From Desulfoluna limicola (GTDB lineage Bacteria > Desulfobacterota > Desulfobacteria > Desulfobacterales > Desulfolunaceae), in assembly GCF_021654575.1 (NCBI RefSeq), contig NZ_AP024488.1, positions 2,418,001-2,482,000 on the forward strand: DNA of 64,000 nucleotides, read 5' to 3'. The notes beneath the pieces were generated by a model. It made no database searches. It was given only the letters and a program-made list of their open reading frames with translations, and had not been told where the DNA came from. Shown in pieces: positions 46,570-55,623 of the stretch. Positions within the stretch are counted from its first letter, which is position 1. The number at the start of each line of letters is the position of its first letter. A program made the position numbers and the translations under genes.

Positions 46570-47406
46570 ATGAGACTCAATTCAAAGATGAGTTTTATCA
46601 TAACCATGGTTTTTGTTCTGAGCATGTTCGCCCCTTCTTCTGTCTTCCCGGTTGAGGAGGTCGCTCCGGGAAAGGTGTTCCCTTCCGCCCACATGGGTGC
46701 CCGGCTTGCGGTTCAGGCCGTTCAGGGGAAATCGACATCCACGAACCCCGCTTTTTCCGAACGACAGGCCGAACGAGAGGCCATGGTGAAGGAGCAGATA
46801 GAGGGGAAATATTCCCCCATCAGGGCGCCAAGGGTGCTCGACGCGATGAGACGCGTTCCACGTCACCTCTTTGTCCCCAAGTCCCGCCAGAAGGGGGCAT
46901 ACAGGGACACCCCCTTGCCCATCGGACATGGCCAGACAATTTCCCAGCCTTACATTGTGGCGTTTATGACCGAGGCCCTGGAGTTGGCACCGGAGGCCAG
47001 GGTCCTTGAGATCGGTACAGGCAGTGGGTATCAGGCTGCTGTCCTGGCAGAGCTTACCCCCCATGTGTATACCGTCGAGATCATAGAACCCCTGGCTGAA
47101 ATGGCGCAACAGCGCCTCAAAAGCCTCGGTTATGGGACCATTTCAACCAAACAGGGCGACGGGTACCATGGGTGGAAAGAACATGCCCCTTATGATGCCA
47201 TCATCGTCACCTGCGCTGCAGGCCATGTGCCTCCCCCTTTGATTGAGCAATTGAAGCCGGGCGGCACAATCGTCATACCGGTGGGCGGCGTGTACCAGGT
47301 GCAGATGCTGATGAAGATAACCAAAAAGAGGGACCACGCCATTGTGTCTGAGCAGCTGATACCCGTTCGATTTGTCCCCATGACAGGTCGGGCCGATAAA
47401 CGATAA
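46570..47406 (+). CDS. pcm: Protein-L-isoaspartate O-methyltransferase with N-terminal export signal
   Basis: 278 residues, about 65 longer than typical cytosolic Pcm. The extra N-terminus (MSFIITMVFVLSMFAPSSVF) looks like a Sec signal peptide. The enzyme body begins near FSERQAEREAMVKEQI and has PIGHGQTISQPYIVAFM, the SAM site LEIGTGSGYQAAVLAEL and VTCAAGHVPPPLIEQL. It repairs isoaspartyl residues in ageing proteins, here probably in the periplasm. An in-frame TTG at 46564 is an alternative start. Eight bases separate its stop from the next gene, so the two are one transcript. Confidence 0.92.
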   Translation: MRLNSKMSFIITMVFVLSMFAPSSVFPVEEVAPGKVFPSAHMGARLAVQAVQGKSTSTNPAFSERQAEREAMVKEQIEGKYSPIRAPRVLDAMRRVPRHLFVPKSRQKGAYRDTPLPIGHGQTISQPYIVAFMTEALELAPEARVLEIGTGSGYQAAVLAELTPHVYTVEIIEPLAEMAQQRLKSLGYGTISTKQGDGYHGWKEHAPYDAIIVTCAAGHVPPPLIEQLKPGGTIVIPVGGVYQVQMLMKITKKRDHAIVSEQLIPVRFVPMTGRADKR

Positions 47407-47413
47407 CGATGCC

Positions 47414-49900
47414 ATGGGACCAACGCCCCCGGCAAAAGCACCCCATGACCTGAACCTCTTCTTTGCCCTTTCCCTGTTTCTACTCTCGGCTTGTGTGGTT
47501 GCCCTCCAGGTAGCGTTGACGCGAATCCTCACGTATGTCTCCTATCACCACTTTTCATACCTTGTCATCAGCATCGCCCTGACGGGGTTCGGTGTCAGCG
47601 GCACCGTTCTGACCTTTGCTTACAAGCGGATAAAACGCGATTTCCCCAAGTGGCTCTTTATCTTTTCCTTTCTCTTTACGATCTCCATTCCTGCCTGCCT
47701 TTCTCTTTCCAACAGCATCCCCATAGACATCCAGTACCTGCTTTACAGCAAAGGCCAAATGGCGTTGCTGCTGTTCTATACGGTGCTCCTGTTTCTCCCC
47801 TTTTTTTTTGCGGCCCTGGCCATCGAGTCCTTTTTGATATTTTTTAAGGCCAGACGCCATGATGTCTATGGCATCAACCTCTTCGGTACCGGGGCAGGCG
47901 GGCTTATGGCCATACTGCTGATGTTCTGGCTTCCCCTTGACAGGCTTGCAGGCGCCATTGGAGGGATCGCTTATCTCTCACAGCTCCTGCTTTTCATCCC
48001 TTTAAAAAACACGGCAAAGGAACCTGGGCTCCGGGCATGCCCCCTCTTGCTGATCGGCCTGGTGGTGCCGGTATGGTTTGCTCTTTTTCCGCCGTCGCTG
48101 CATGTGGATGCCTACAAGGCGGCTTCCTATTTCAAGCGACTCGAAGCCCAGGGGGATGCACGGAAGATCCTGAGCGTGAGCGGCCCCAGGGGACAAATCG
48201 ACATCTATGATTCCGAGAGAATTCACCAGACCATGTTTGCCGGCTTGAATCTGAAGGCCCTGCCACCTGCACAGCTTGCCATTCTGATGAACGGAGGGTA
48301 CGGGGGCACTGTTTTCAAGATCGACTCCGCTGACAAGGCCTCGGTCATGGATTTTACCCCGCAGTCCATCCCCTACCGTCTCCTGGAAAAGCCAAAGGTG
48401 TTGCTCCTCGGCGAGGCTGGGGGGGCAAATGTCTGGCTGGCCAAACGGTTTGGGGCGGCGTCCGTTACGGTGGTCAACGAGAATCCCCAGCTGAACGGGA
48501 TCATGCACCGGGAGCTTGCCCACTTAAACGGCACTATTTACACTCAGCCCGGTGTAAGAACAGTGACCATGGCGCCCCATCTCTTTCTGGAAACAGACCG
48601 GGACACCTATGATCTTATCCAGATTGTGTCTGCCGAGGGCATGTCGGCAGGCGTCAGTGAGCTGTCCTCCCTGCATGAGGGGTACCTCTTGACCACCGAG
48701 ACCGTTGCCCGGGCCTATGAGATACTGACCCCAAAGGGGATGATCGCCATTACAAGGGGAATTCAATATCCCCCGCGGGACAACATCAAACTCTTTGCCC
48801 TCTTTGCATCGGCATTGAAACACCAGCCTGTTGCGGATGCCGGGAAGCATCTCTTCCAGGCCAGGAACTACCTTGCGGTGACCACCCTCATCAGCAAAGA
48901 GGCCGCAGCATCCGGTTTTATCGCCAGGTATAAAGGGGTTTGCAAAGCGCTCCTCATGGATACGGAGTATTACGATGGCATCCACTGCAGGGATTCTAAC
49001 AAGGTCAACATCGCCAAAGGCCGGGAAGGCGGGACGTCATCAACTTACTGCCTTGCAGCCCGGGAAATGGTGGCAGGTGAAGATGCCGGGATCGTTAAAA
49101 ACTGGCTCTACAACGTCAGCCCCCCCAGCAATGACCGGCCCTATTTCTATAGCTACGTTAAATGGGCAAGGCTGGGAGAGCTGATCAAGGCCTTTGGCCC
49201 CCACTGGTACAGACAGATCGAGACGGGCTATATCGTCCTTGTGGCAATGTTCTTTCTCATCAGCCTGCTTGCATTGGTCTTTATCCTGCTGCCCCTGTTT
49301 TTTCTCAAGGCCGATCTAAAAAAAGAAAAAAGCAAGCCCGCTGTCTTTCTCTATTTTTCATCCATTGGCCTGGCTTTTTTGTTCATAGAAATGGTGTTTA
49401 CCCAAAAATTTGTCCAGCTCATGGGCGACCCCCTCTACTCCGTCAGCACCGTGATCATGGCTCTCCTTGTCTTTGCCGGACTCGGCAGCATCCTTCAGTC
49501 AAAGGTCAACCTTTCCCCCGTCACCAAAATCCGTATCAGCGCCGGGTTTATCTTTTTGAACCTTGCCCTGTATCTCATGCACCTTGATGCGTTCCTTCCC
49601 CTGGCCTACCCACTGGGCACCGCAAGTCGATTTCTCATCTGCATCGCACTCATCGCGCCCGTCTCCTTTTTTATGGGCTGGATGTTCCCCCTGGGGCTTC
49701 AACTCCTGGAGACCCACAGCGCCCTTTTGATCCCATGGGCTTTGGGAATCAACGGTTTTTCATCCGTATGCGCCACCGTCCTTGCCATGATGCTGTCCAT
49801 CTCCTTTGGCTTTCGCAAGGTGCTTATCCTTGCCCTGGGGCTCTATCTGCTGGCCGCCCTCGTGAGCCGGCATTTTTACGTACGAATGGACACAGATTGA
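47414..49900 (+). CDS. Spermidine-synthase-like multi-pass membrane protein
   Basis: 828 residues. Six or so N-terminal membrane helices (LFFALSLFLLSACVVALQVA onward to about residue 225), a central soluble domain (about 230-600) and about seven C-terminal helices (from TGYIVLVAMFFLISLLALVF). The central domain resembles a spermidine-synthase/methyltransferase fold, with PKVLLLGEAGGANVWLAKR as nucleotide-binding loop and SVTVVNENPQLNGIM next to it. The amine-substrate Asp motifs of true spermidine synthases are not obvious, so another acceptor is likely. The ribosome-binding site is weak, consistent with coupling to pcm upstream. Confidence 0.78.
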   Translation: MGPTPPAKAPHDLNLFFALSLFLLSACVVALQVALTRILTYVSYHHFSYLVISIALTGFGVSGTVLTFAYKRIKRDFPKWLFIFSFLFTISIPACLSLSNSIPIDIQYLLYSKGQMALLLFYTVLLFLPFFFAALAIESFLIFFKARRHDVYGINLFGTGAGGLMAILLMFWLPLDRLAGAIGGIAYLSQLLLFIPLKNTAKEPGLRACPLLLIGLVVPVWFALFPPSLHVDAYKAASYFKRLEAQGDARKILSVSGPRGQIDIYDSERIHQTMFAGLNLKALPPAQLAILMNGGYGGTVFKIDSADKASVMDFTPQSIPYRLLEKPKVLLLGEAGGANVWLAKRFGAASVTVVNENPQLNGIMHRELAHLNGTIYTQPGVRTVTMAPHLFLETDRDTYDLIQIVSAEGMSAGVSELSSLHEGYLLTTETVARAYEILTPKGMIAITRGIQYPPRDNIKLFALFASALKHQPVADAGKHLFQARNYLAVTTLISKEAAASGFIARYKGVCKALLMDTEYYDGIHCRDSNKVNIAKGREGGTSSTYCLAAREMVAGEDAGIVKNWLYNVSPPSNDRPYFYSYVKWARLGELIKAFGPHWYRQIETGYIVLVAMFFLISLLALVFILLPLFFLKADLKKEKSKPAVFLYFSSIGLAFLFIEMVFTQKFVQLMGDPLYSVSTVIMALLVFAGLGSILQSKVNLSPVTKIRISAGFIFLNLALYLMHLDAFLPLAYPLGTASRFLICIALIAPVSFFMGWMFPLGLQLLETHSALLIPWALGINGFSSVCATVLAMMLSISFGFRKVLILALGLYLLAALVSRHFYVRMDTD

Positions 49901-49922
49901 AGGTGAGTTGGAACCCTGCCCT

Positions 49923-50003
49923 GCCTCCGGCGGCCAAGGGCTAAAATGCTCTGAGCCCTCGTTCCTCTGGCTCTTCACATTTGCTGGCGGGCTTCGCCCG
50001 TGA
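49923..50003. repeat. Dispersed repeat copy
   Basis: GCCTCCGGCGGCCAAGGGCT, hairpin 2 (GAGCC-CTCGTTCCTCT-GGCTC), CACATTTGCTG and hairpin 3 (GCGGGCttcGCCCGT). First copy after the repeat-free stretch. Confidence 0.82.
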
Positions 50004-50022
50004 CACTGTTAAAATGAAGTCC

Positions 50023-50039
50023 ATGTTAAACTTTAACAT
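50023..50039. other. A/T-rich perfect palindrome
   Basis: ATGTTAAA-c-TTTAACAT, eight paired bases with a single-base centre, followed by ATAAAAAAGGG. It could be an operator or a weak transcript end; function is not assignable. Confidence 0.4.
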
Positions 50040-50070
50040 ATAAAAAAGGGGGCGATGCGGTTCCAACACA

Positions 50071-50248
50071 GTACCTGTTCAGCTTGGCCTCCGGCGGCCC
50101 TGCCGGGAGCCAAACTTTTCAAACGTCAGATAAACAGGCCTTGGCTATTTTCATGTGGAAATCTATGGAAATGCTCACGGCCCGAGGAACGAAGGGCGGG
50201 AGTATTCACAACCCGCTTTCAAGGTGGCACACCTTGCCTCCGGAGGCT
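50071..50248. repeat. Dispersed repeat copy
   Basis: Degenerate left end GTACCTGTTCAGCT, then GCCTCCGGCGGCCCTGCCGG, AAACTTTTCAAACG, hairpin 2 (GCCC-GAGGAACGA-AGGGC), hairpin 1 (CAAGGTG-gca-CACCTTG) and GCCTCCGGAGGC. Confidence 0.82.
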
Positions 50249-50578
50249 TGTTGTTTCCATATCCTTTAACCACAGAAGGCAACATGATGCTGACTATTTG
50301 CCCCATCATACAGAGCCTGTATCCTGTTCACGAGTCACGCCACCCTATCCCTACCCTTACGGGTTGATATAGTGCCTGACATATGCAAAAACCCATATAT
50401 ATTGTGACTGTTGAGTGGTCCGCAGGGAGCCTCGCGCCTTAAAGACCCCCGGCCTCTTCACGTCTCCTGAAGATAAACCAGCACCTGGATTCCCGGCCCT
50501 CTGGGTTTTGCCACCGGCACACATCAACCGGCAATCGCCCACATGTTTTGAAAAGATAAAACCCAAGGAAAAGCGGTC
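50249..50578. other. Upstream region of the ankyrin gene
   Basis: 330 bases that should include the ankyrin gene promoter; nothing specific was recognised beyond A/T-rich sequence near 50385-50405. Confidence 0.3.
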
Positions 50579-51793
50579 ATGCAAAAAAAACACGCCAGCA
50601 TACCATGGTCATATGTCATCCCCCTTGCAGTGGCCGTCAATTTCCTGCTGACCGCCACCACAACACGGGCACTCATGCCCCCAGATGTTTATGCCCGTGC
50701 CTCACGGGAATCTGCCATCAAGACCATCGCCACAGTGATGGACGTAAAAACAACCCATGTGGGAACGCGAGCCTCCTCAAAACAGGTGACGTTCAAACGG
50801 GAATACGCCCTGACTCAAGCCACCCCTGCAAGCTTTACCGGGTCCTGCAAATCCATAGACACCGCATTGCAGAAAAAAAACGTGATGCCTGGCGGTGACC
50901 TCTATTTTTACCCCAACGCCGGCGACCGGGTCTTTGTCACAATCACCACTGACGGTGGCCCAATCACGTCCATAACGCCCATGACCCGGGACCTTGAAAA
51001 GGTGATTCGCGAGAAGCCATACCGTCTGGAATACGGCATCGGCAAGGTTTCTACCCCAAAAGAACCCGAAACAATTCTTCGGGGCAAAGAGCCGGCCCCT
51101 CAGGAGCTGGCAACCGGTCTTGCGCAGCTTGAGGCGATGGACAAAGAGGCCTTCGGCTCACCTGAAAGTGAGTTGCAGGGAGCCCTTTTGATAGCCCTGG
51201 GCAATGACGATATCGACGAGGCAGCCACCCTCCTTAAACAGGGGGCCGACGTCAACACCCCCATATCCCAGGCAGGACAGACACCGATCATGGCTGCAGA
51301 ATCCCTTAAGATGGCGCAGCTCTTGTTGCACCATGGGGCAAATCCCGCGGCCCTGGACCATGATGGCGGCAACGCCATCCACTACGCCGTTTCACGAAAA
51401 AATGCCGTGGAGCTCATCGCGTTTTTTGCAGCCCATGGCGCAGCCATCAACGCCGTGGGGTGGGACAACGAAGCCCCACTGTTCGTTGCCATCAGTTACC
51501 TCCATGAAACAAGGGGCAGCACTCCCCCGCCTGAACCGTCTCCTGAGCAGCTTCTGAAGGCACTGGTGGCTCATGGCGCGGACGTAAACGCAGTTGACGA
51601 ATACGGGAACACGGCCCTCATGATTGCAACCGTTCAAGACAATGCGGAGCTTGTGGAGTTGCTGCTGTCATTGGGGGCAGACCTCACCATTAAGGGGCCA
51701 GGCGGCCATACGGCTGAAGAGACGGCATATGACTTAGGGCACAGGTACATCTACCAACTGTTGGAACAAACAGACCTCAACAATTTACCTTGA
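50579..51793 (+). CDS. Exported or membrane-anchored ankyrin-repeat protein
   Basis: 404 residues. An N-terminal hydrophobic segment (SYVIPLAVAVNFLLTATTT, about 11-30) suggests export or anchoring. Residues about 35-150 form an unrecognised domain. From about 200 there are four or five ankyrin repeats, for example DIDEAATLLKQGADVNTP, MAQLLLHHGANPAALDHDG, LLKALVAHGADVNAVDEYG and VELLLSLGADLTIKGPGG. Ankyrin arrays mediate protein-protein contact; the partner is unknown. AAGGA precedes the start by about eight bases. Monocistronic. Confidence 0.85.
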   Translation: MQKKHASIPWSYVIPLAVAVNFLLTATTTRALMPPDVYARASRESAIKTIATVMDVKTTHVGTRASSKQVTFKREYALTQATPASFTGSCKSIDTALQKKNVMPGGDLYFYPNAGDRVFVTITTDGGPITSITPMTRDLEKVIREKPYRLEYGIGKVSTPKEPETILRGKEPAPQELATGLAQLEAMDKEAFGSPESELQGALLIALGNDDIDEAATLLKQGADVNTPISQAGQTPIMAAESLKMAQLLLHHGANPAALDHDGGNAIHYAVSRKNAVELIAFFAAHGAAINAVGWDNEAPLFVAISYLHETRGSTPPPEPSPEQLLKALVAHGADVNAVDEYGNTALMIATVQDNAELVELLLSLGADLTIKGPGGHTAEETAYDLGHRYIYQLLEQTDLNNLP

Positions 51794-51810
51794 ATGATAT
51801 CCGCTCTAAA

Positions 51811-51894
51811 GCCGGATGTGATTTGCCCCGAGGAACGAGGGGCAAAACGCATTCGTAACCCGCTTTCAAGGTGGCTCACCTTGCCGCCGAAGGC
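51811..51894. repeat. Dispersed repeat copy past the ankyrin gene
   Basis: Hairpin 2 TTGCCCC-GAGGAACGA-GGGGCAA (51823-51845), GCATTCG, hairpin 1 (CAAGGTG-gct-CACCTTG) and GCCGCCGAAGGC. Confidence 0.85.
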
Positions 51895-51966
51895 TGCTTT
51901 TCAGGAGTAGAATAACTACTACAGATTTAAGAAGAGCTGAATTCCATCGTATGGCCTTGACCTGCC

Positions 51967-51984
51967 ACCTACCTACTGATAGGT
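51967..51984. promoter_or_regulatory. TetR operator in the regulator's own promoter
   Basis: ACCTACCTACTGATAGGT; the inner ACCTA-CTGA-TAGGT is a perfect palindrome. The same 18 bases occur at 52738-52755 ahead of the radical SAM gene. It ends eight bases before the TetR start codon. Confidence 0.8.
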
Positions 51985-51992
51985 TATCATCC

Positions 51993-52556
51993 ATGAACGA
52001 TACACGAACAAAAATATTGGATGTTGCCGAAGCATTGATTCAGCAGGTGGGCCTGAATGCCATGAGCTACAAGCATATCAGCGATGAAGTGGGCATCCAA
52101 AAGCCCAGTATTCACCACCACTTCCCCAAAAAGGAAAACCTGGTGAATGAACTCCTGATGCGATGCCATGTCACGTATGGGGACAAGTACCAGAAAATCG
52201 TAGGCGATGATGTCCCGGCCCCCGAGAAACTGCGGAGTCTGGCCGGTGTTTATGGAGAGGGCCTCAAAAAGGGTAAACTCTGCCTTGTGGGAACCATCAG
52301 TTCGGATTTGGGCACCCTCCAGAGCGACTCCCGCAACATTCTGGAAAACACCATCCGCAAGACAGTAAAAACATTTGCGGTGGCCTTTGAACAGGGACGT
52401 AAAGAAGAGACCCTTGTCTATTCAGGTTCTCCCGAGGAGGCCGCGTACGCATTTTTCTCTTTTTTGCTTGGCGCACAAATCACGGCACGAGCCTATGGTG
52501 GAGCCGACCGTTTCAGGGGGGCCGCAGAGGCGATGATTTCAAGCTGGGAGTGGTAA
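51993..52556 (+). CDS. TetR/AcrR-family regulator
   Basis: 187 residues. Helix-turn-helix at about 5-50: KILDVAEALIQQVGLNAMSYKHISDEVGIQKPSIHHHFPKKENLV. The C-terminal domain (VGTISSDLGTLQSDSRNILENTI) fits the TetR_C group near AcuR/YcnC-type regulators by pattern only. It probably represses itself and the adjacent radical SAM gene through the shared 18-base operator. Start 51993 is preferred to the in-frame 51951, because the operator would otherwise lie inside the coding sequence. Confidence 0.9.
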   Translation: MNDTRTKILDVAEALIQQVGLNAMSYKHISDEVGIQKPSIHHHFPKKENLVNELLMRCHVTYGDKYQKIVGDDVPAPEKLRSLAGVYGEGLKKGKLCLVGTISSDLGTLQSDSRNILENTIRKTVKTFAVAFEQGRKEETLVYSGSPEEAAYAFFSFLLGAQITARAYGGADRFRGAAEAMISSWEW

Positions 52557-52586
52557 CCAGGGGTGGCGAAGCCATTTTGCCCCCCC

Positions 52587-52716
52587 CTTGGCCGCCAACG
52601 GCCCTGCCGGGGCCAAACCTTTGAAAAGTTTGACAAACAGGTTTTGCTTTCATTTTTTGCAACCTGGGGTCCAGGGGATCATCCCCTGGCCGCCGGAGGC
52701 AAAGGTGAATAGTTAG
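52587..52716. repeat. Dispersed repeat copy between TetR and radical SAM genes
   Basis: GGCCCTGCCGGGGCC, AAACCTTTGAAAAGTTTG, hairpin 1 variant CCAGGGGAT-c-ATCCCCTGG, GCCGCCGGAGGC and a terminal GTGAATAGTTAG matching the family end. Confidence 0.83.
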
Positions 52717-52737
52717 CCCTCTTTTTTCAACCGGCCA

Positions 52738-52755
52738 ACCTACCTACTGATAGGT
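52738..52755. promoter_or_regulatory. TetR operator ahead of the radical SAM gene
   Basis: Exact second copy of ACCTACCTACTGATAGGT, 30 bases upstream of the start at 52786. Confidence 0.8.
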
Positions 52756-52785
52756 AAGCTCATAGATCGAATGAAGGAACATGCC

Positions 52786-53873
52786 ATGACAGCATGTGAA
52801 ACCTACCGGGGATTTGAGGTGGGGCCCATCCGACCGCCCAATGAAGCGGGTAGCCTGATGCTGCGCATCACCCGGAACTGCCCGTGGAACAACTGCAAAT
52901 TCTGTGGCCTGTACAAGGGAAAATCATTCAGGGGATCACCGAAGAGAACGGAATCCTTCGCCAGGAGGCGTTGACAGCTCTTAGAGCCCAAACACCCCAT
53001 CATGAAAAAATGGCGCTTCACACGGCCCTGTACTGGATACGTTCAGGAATGTCGTCGATTTTTCTTCAGGATGCCAATACACTGGTACTCAATCCGGACG
53101 ACCTGATCACCATCCTCCTTCACATACGAGAAGCCTTTCCCCGGGTTGAACGCATCACCTCCTATGCACGGTCCTACACCATTGCCCGAATCAGCGATGA
53201 TGACATGGCTCGGTTCGCACTCGCCGGCTTGAATCGCATCCATATCGGCATGGAGTCAGCCTCAGATGAGGTGTTGGCCTTTGTCAAAAAAGGCGTGGAC
53301 AAAAAGACCCATATCCTCGCAGGTCAGAAGGTGGTGCGCGCCGGGATCGAACTTTCCGAGTACTTTATGCCCGGCCTTGGGGGAAAGGCGCTGAGCACAG
53401 AAAGTGCCCTTGAAACCGCCGATGCCATCAACCAGATCAACCCGGACTTCATACGCATTCGCACCCTGGCCATTCCGGAAACAAGCGCTCTTTACACAGA
53501 CCTTCAAAACGGCACATTCTCGCAGATGGGGGATGTGGAAACAGCCCGGGAGCTCCTGCTCTTTCTGGACACCCTGAACGGCGTCTCAAGCACGGTGAAA
53601 AGCGATCATATCCTCAACCTGTTTCAAGATGTGGACGGCACCCTTCCGGGCGATAAGGAAACAATCACGGCACCGCTCCGGTCGTTCCTGGAAATGCCCC
53701 CTGAAGACCAGTTACTCTACAGGGTGGGCAGGCGCACGGGAATTTTCACCTCCCTTGCGGACATGGACGACCCGGAACTCATGAACCACGCCCTCAAAGC
53801 AAAGCAGGCCCACCAGGTGACCCTGGAGAACGTGGACCGGTTTACAGCAGAGATGATGAAGCGATTTATCTGA
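52786..53873 (+). CDS. Radical SAM protein, reading frame interrupted (frameshift or indel)
   Basis: The first frame (52786-52974) reads MTACETYRGFEVGPIRPPNE and contains the radical SAM cluster motif CPWNNCKFC, then stops. The rest, from about 52917 to 53873, is in the -1 frame and encodes the remaining barrel (SSIFLQDANTLVLNPDDL; ITSYARSYTIARIS; LNRIHIGMESASDEVLAFV). A heptamer GGGAAAA sits at 52917-52923 in the phase required for -1 slippage. Related proteins usually have some eight to ten more residues (KGxxFxxRxxEE) here, so a small deletion is as likely as programmed slippage. AAGGA lies seven bases before 52786. The substrate is unknown; controlled by the TetR neighbour. Confidence 0.72.
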
Positions 53874-53914
53874 CAAAATAAGCCTTCTATGATCAAAGTG
53901 AGGTGCAAAAGCGA

Positions 53915-54094
53915 GCCTCCGGCGGCAAGGGTGGCGAAGCCACATTAGGCAAAATACCTTGAAAGCGGGTTGCGAATACTCCCGACCCTCGTTCCTCGGG
54001 CCGAGAGCATTCGCGAAGATTTTCGGAAGAAAATAGCCACGACCTGTTTGTCGAACTTTTCAAAAGTTTGGCCCCCGGCAGGGCCGCCGGAGGC
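53915..54094. repeat. Dispersed repeat copy with an insertion in hairpin 1
   Basis: GCCTCCGGCGGCAAGG is interrupted by GTGGCGAAGCCAC plus about ten bases before CCTTGAAAGC. Hairpin 2 (ACCC-TCGTTCCTC-GGGC), AACTTTTCAAAAGTT and GCCGCCGGAGGC follow. Confidence 0.83.
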
Positions 54095-54144
54095 GTTCTT
54101 TTGACCCTACTTAAAAAAACCACATTGAGTGACAGGAGATAACG

Positions 54145-55485
54145 ATGAAACAACAGATCATTTCATACGACCCCAGCAACGGTGAGGAACTGGGAAGCGT
54201 GCCGGTTACAGGAAAAGAAGAGCTGAAGGCCATCGTCTCGGATGCCCACAAGGCGGCAAAAGAGTGGCGTGCTCTCTCCTTCGAGGAACGCACCACGCGC
54301 CTGGAGCAGGTGTATGCCCGGATGGAGCCACATATACGACCGCTTGGCGAACTCCTGAGCCGGGAAATGGGAAAGGATATCAGGCGAGCTTCAGGGGAAG
54401 TGGGCGGTTCTGTCCATGGCGGTTCATACTATGCAAGGGCAACCATGGACGCCCTTCAGCCCCGGCGAATGGGCGGGGAGACGACGATTGAGTACCGGCC
54501 CCTGGGCGTTGTGGCCGTGATCTCCCCCTGGAACTACCCCCTGGCCATGGCCAACAACCTCATCGTCCCGGCCCTTGCCGCCGGAAACACGGTTGTGTTC
54601 AAACCCTCTGAAGAGACCCCCCTTATCGCCGAAGCCTTTTTCGGCCGCCTGAAAGACCTGCTGCCGAAGCATGTACTGCAGATCGTGCATGGCGACGGGG
54701 AGCTGGGCCGCGAGCTGGTTTCAAGCGATGTCAACATGATCGCCTTTACCGGGTCACAAGCTGCCGGGAAAGACATCATGGCACGTGCCGCAGGCGGGGT
54801 GAAACGGCTGGTCATGGAGCTTGGGGGGAACGATCCCCTCATCGTAATGAACAACGCCGACATTGAGGCGGCAGCCCGGTTCGCCGTTGCCAGCAGCGTT
54901 GAAAATGCCGGGCAGATGTGCACCTCCACAGAGCGCATTTACGTGGATGAGGCCATCGCCGATGCCTTTGAAAAACGGGTCACCACCATCGCCTCCCAAT
55001 ACCGGGTCGGCCCCTGGAACATGCCTGGGGTTCAGATCGGCCCCATCATCAATGAGAGGCAACACCGCAAGGTCATCGACCACATCAAGGACGCCGAATT
55101 CAAAGGGGCGAGAATCCTTCTCGGCGGCAGCGACCAGCCGGATCGGTTTATCCACCCCACGGTCATCAGCGGCATGACGCCGGAGATGACGATGGAGCAG
55201 GAAGAGACCTTCGGCCCGGTGGTTGCCATCAGCAGGTTTACGGCCCTTGATGAGGCCATCACCCGGGCCAACAACTCCACCTACGGCTTAGGGGCTGTGG
55301 TCTTCGGAGGCAGCGGCGCCGAAGAGGTGGCAGCCCAGCTTGAGGCCGGAATGGTCGGCATCAACCAGTGGGTCGGTGGCGGTGGGGATGCACCGTGGGT
55401 CGGCGCCAAACAGAGCGGTTTCGGGTTCCACGGTTCTGCCGAAGGCCACCGGCAGTTTGCCCAGGTGCGCGTGGTGAGCCGCTAA
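54145..55485 (+). CDS. NAD(P)-dependent aldehyde dehydrogenase (succinate-semialdehyde-type)
   Basis: 446 residues. Catalytic Cys in NAGQMCTSTERIYV, Glu in RLVMELGGNDPLIV, nucleotide loop FTGSQAAGKDIMA and the VVAVISPWNYPLAMANNLIVPAL segment. By sequence style it belongs with compact succinate-semialdehyde/short-chain aldehyde dehydrogenases, but the substrate is not fixed by these motifs. AGGAG six bases upstream gives a strong start. Monocistronic between repeat copies. Confidence 0.9.
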   Translation: MKQQIISYDPSNGEELGSVPVTGKEELKAIVSDAHKAAKEWRALSFEERTTRLEQVYARMEPHIRPLGELLSREMGKDIRRASGEVGGSVHGGSYYARATMDALQPRRMGGETTIEYRPLGVVAVISPWNYPLAMANNLIVPALAAGNTVVFKPSEETPLIAEAFFGRLKDLLPKHVLQIVHGDGELGRELVSSDVNMIAFTGSQAAGKDIMARAAGGVKRLVMELGGNDPLIVMNNADIEAAARFAVASSVENAGQMCTSTERIYVDEAIADAFEKRVTTIASQYRVGPWNMPGVQIGPIINERQHRKVIDHIKDAEFKGARILLGGSDQPDRFIHPTVISGMTPEMTMEQEETFGPVVAISRFTALDEAITRANNSTYGLGAVVFGGSGAEEVAAQLEAGMVGINQWVGGGGDAPWVGAKQSGFGFHGSAEGHRQFAQVRVVSR

Positions 55486-55502
55486 CACGAGACCTTCAAC
55501 AT

Positions 55503-55581
55503 ACCTCCGGCGGCAAGGTGAGCCACCTTGAAAGCAGGTAGCACCCTGGTTCCAGGGGATCATCCCCTGGCCGCCGTAGGC
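55503..55581. repeat. Dispersed repeat copy carrying both forms of hairpin 1
   Basis: CCTCCGGCGGC, hairpin 1 (CAAGGTG-agc-CACCTTG), AAAGCAGGTAGC, then hairpin 1 variant CCAGGGGAT-c-ATCCCCTGG and GCCGCCGTAGGC. Hairpin 2 has been lost, so the copy looks like a recombinant of two types. Confidence 0.82.
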
Positions 55582-55623
55582 ATTTTTGATCTGACTGATT
55601 GCTTTCAAAGCAACTGTTCAGTG

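Noticed and set aside
54145..55485. Assigning the aldehyde dehydrogenase the symbol gabD
   Set aside because: Catalytic motifs are clear, but the substrate group cannot be told from them and there is no GABA-pathway neighbour.
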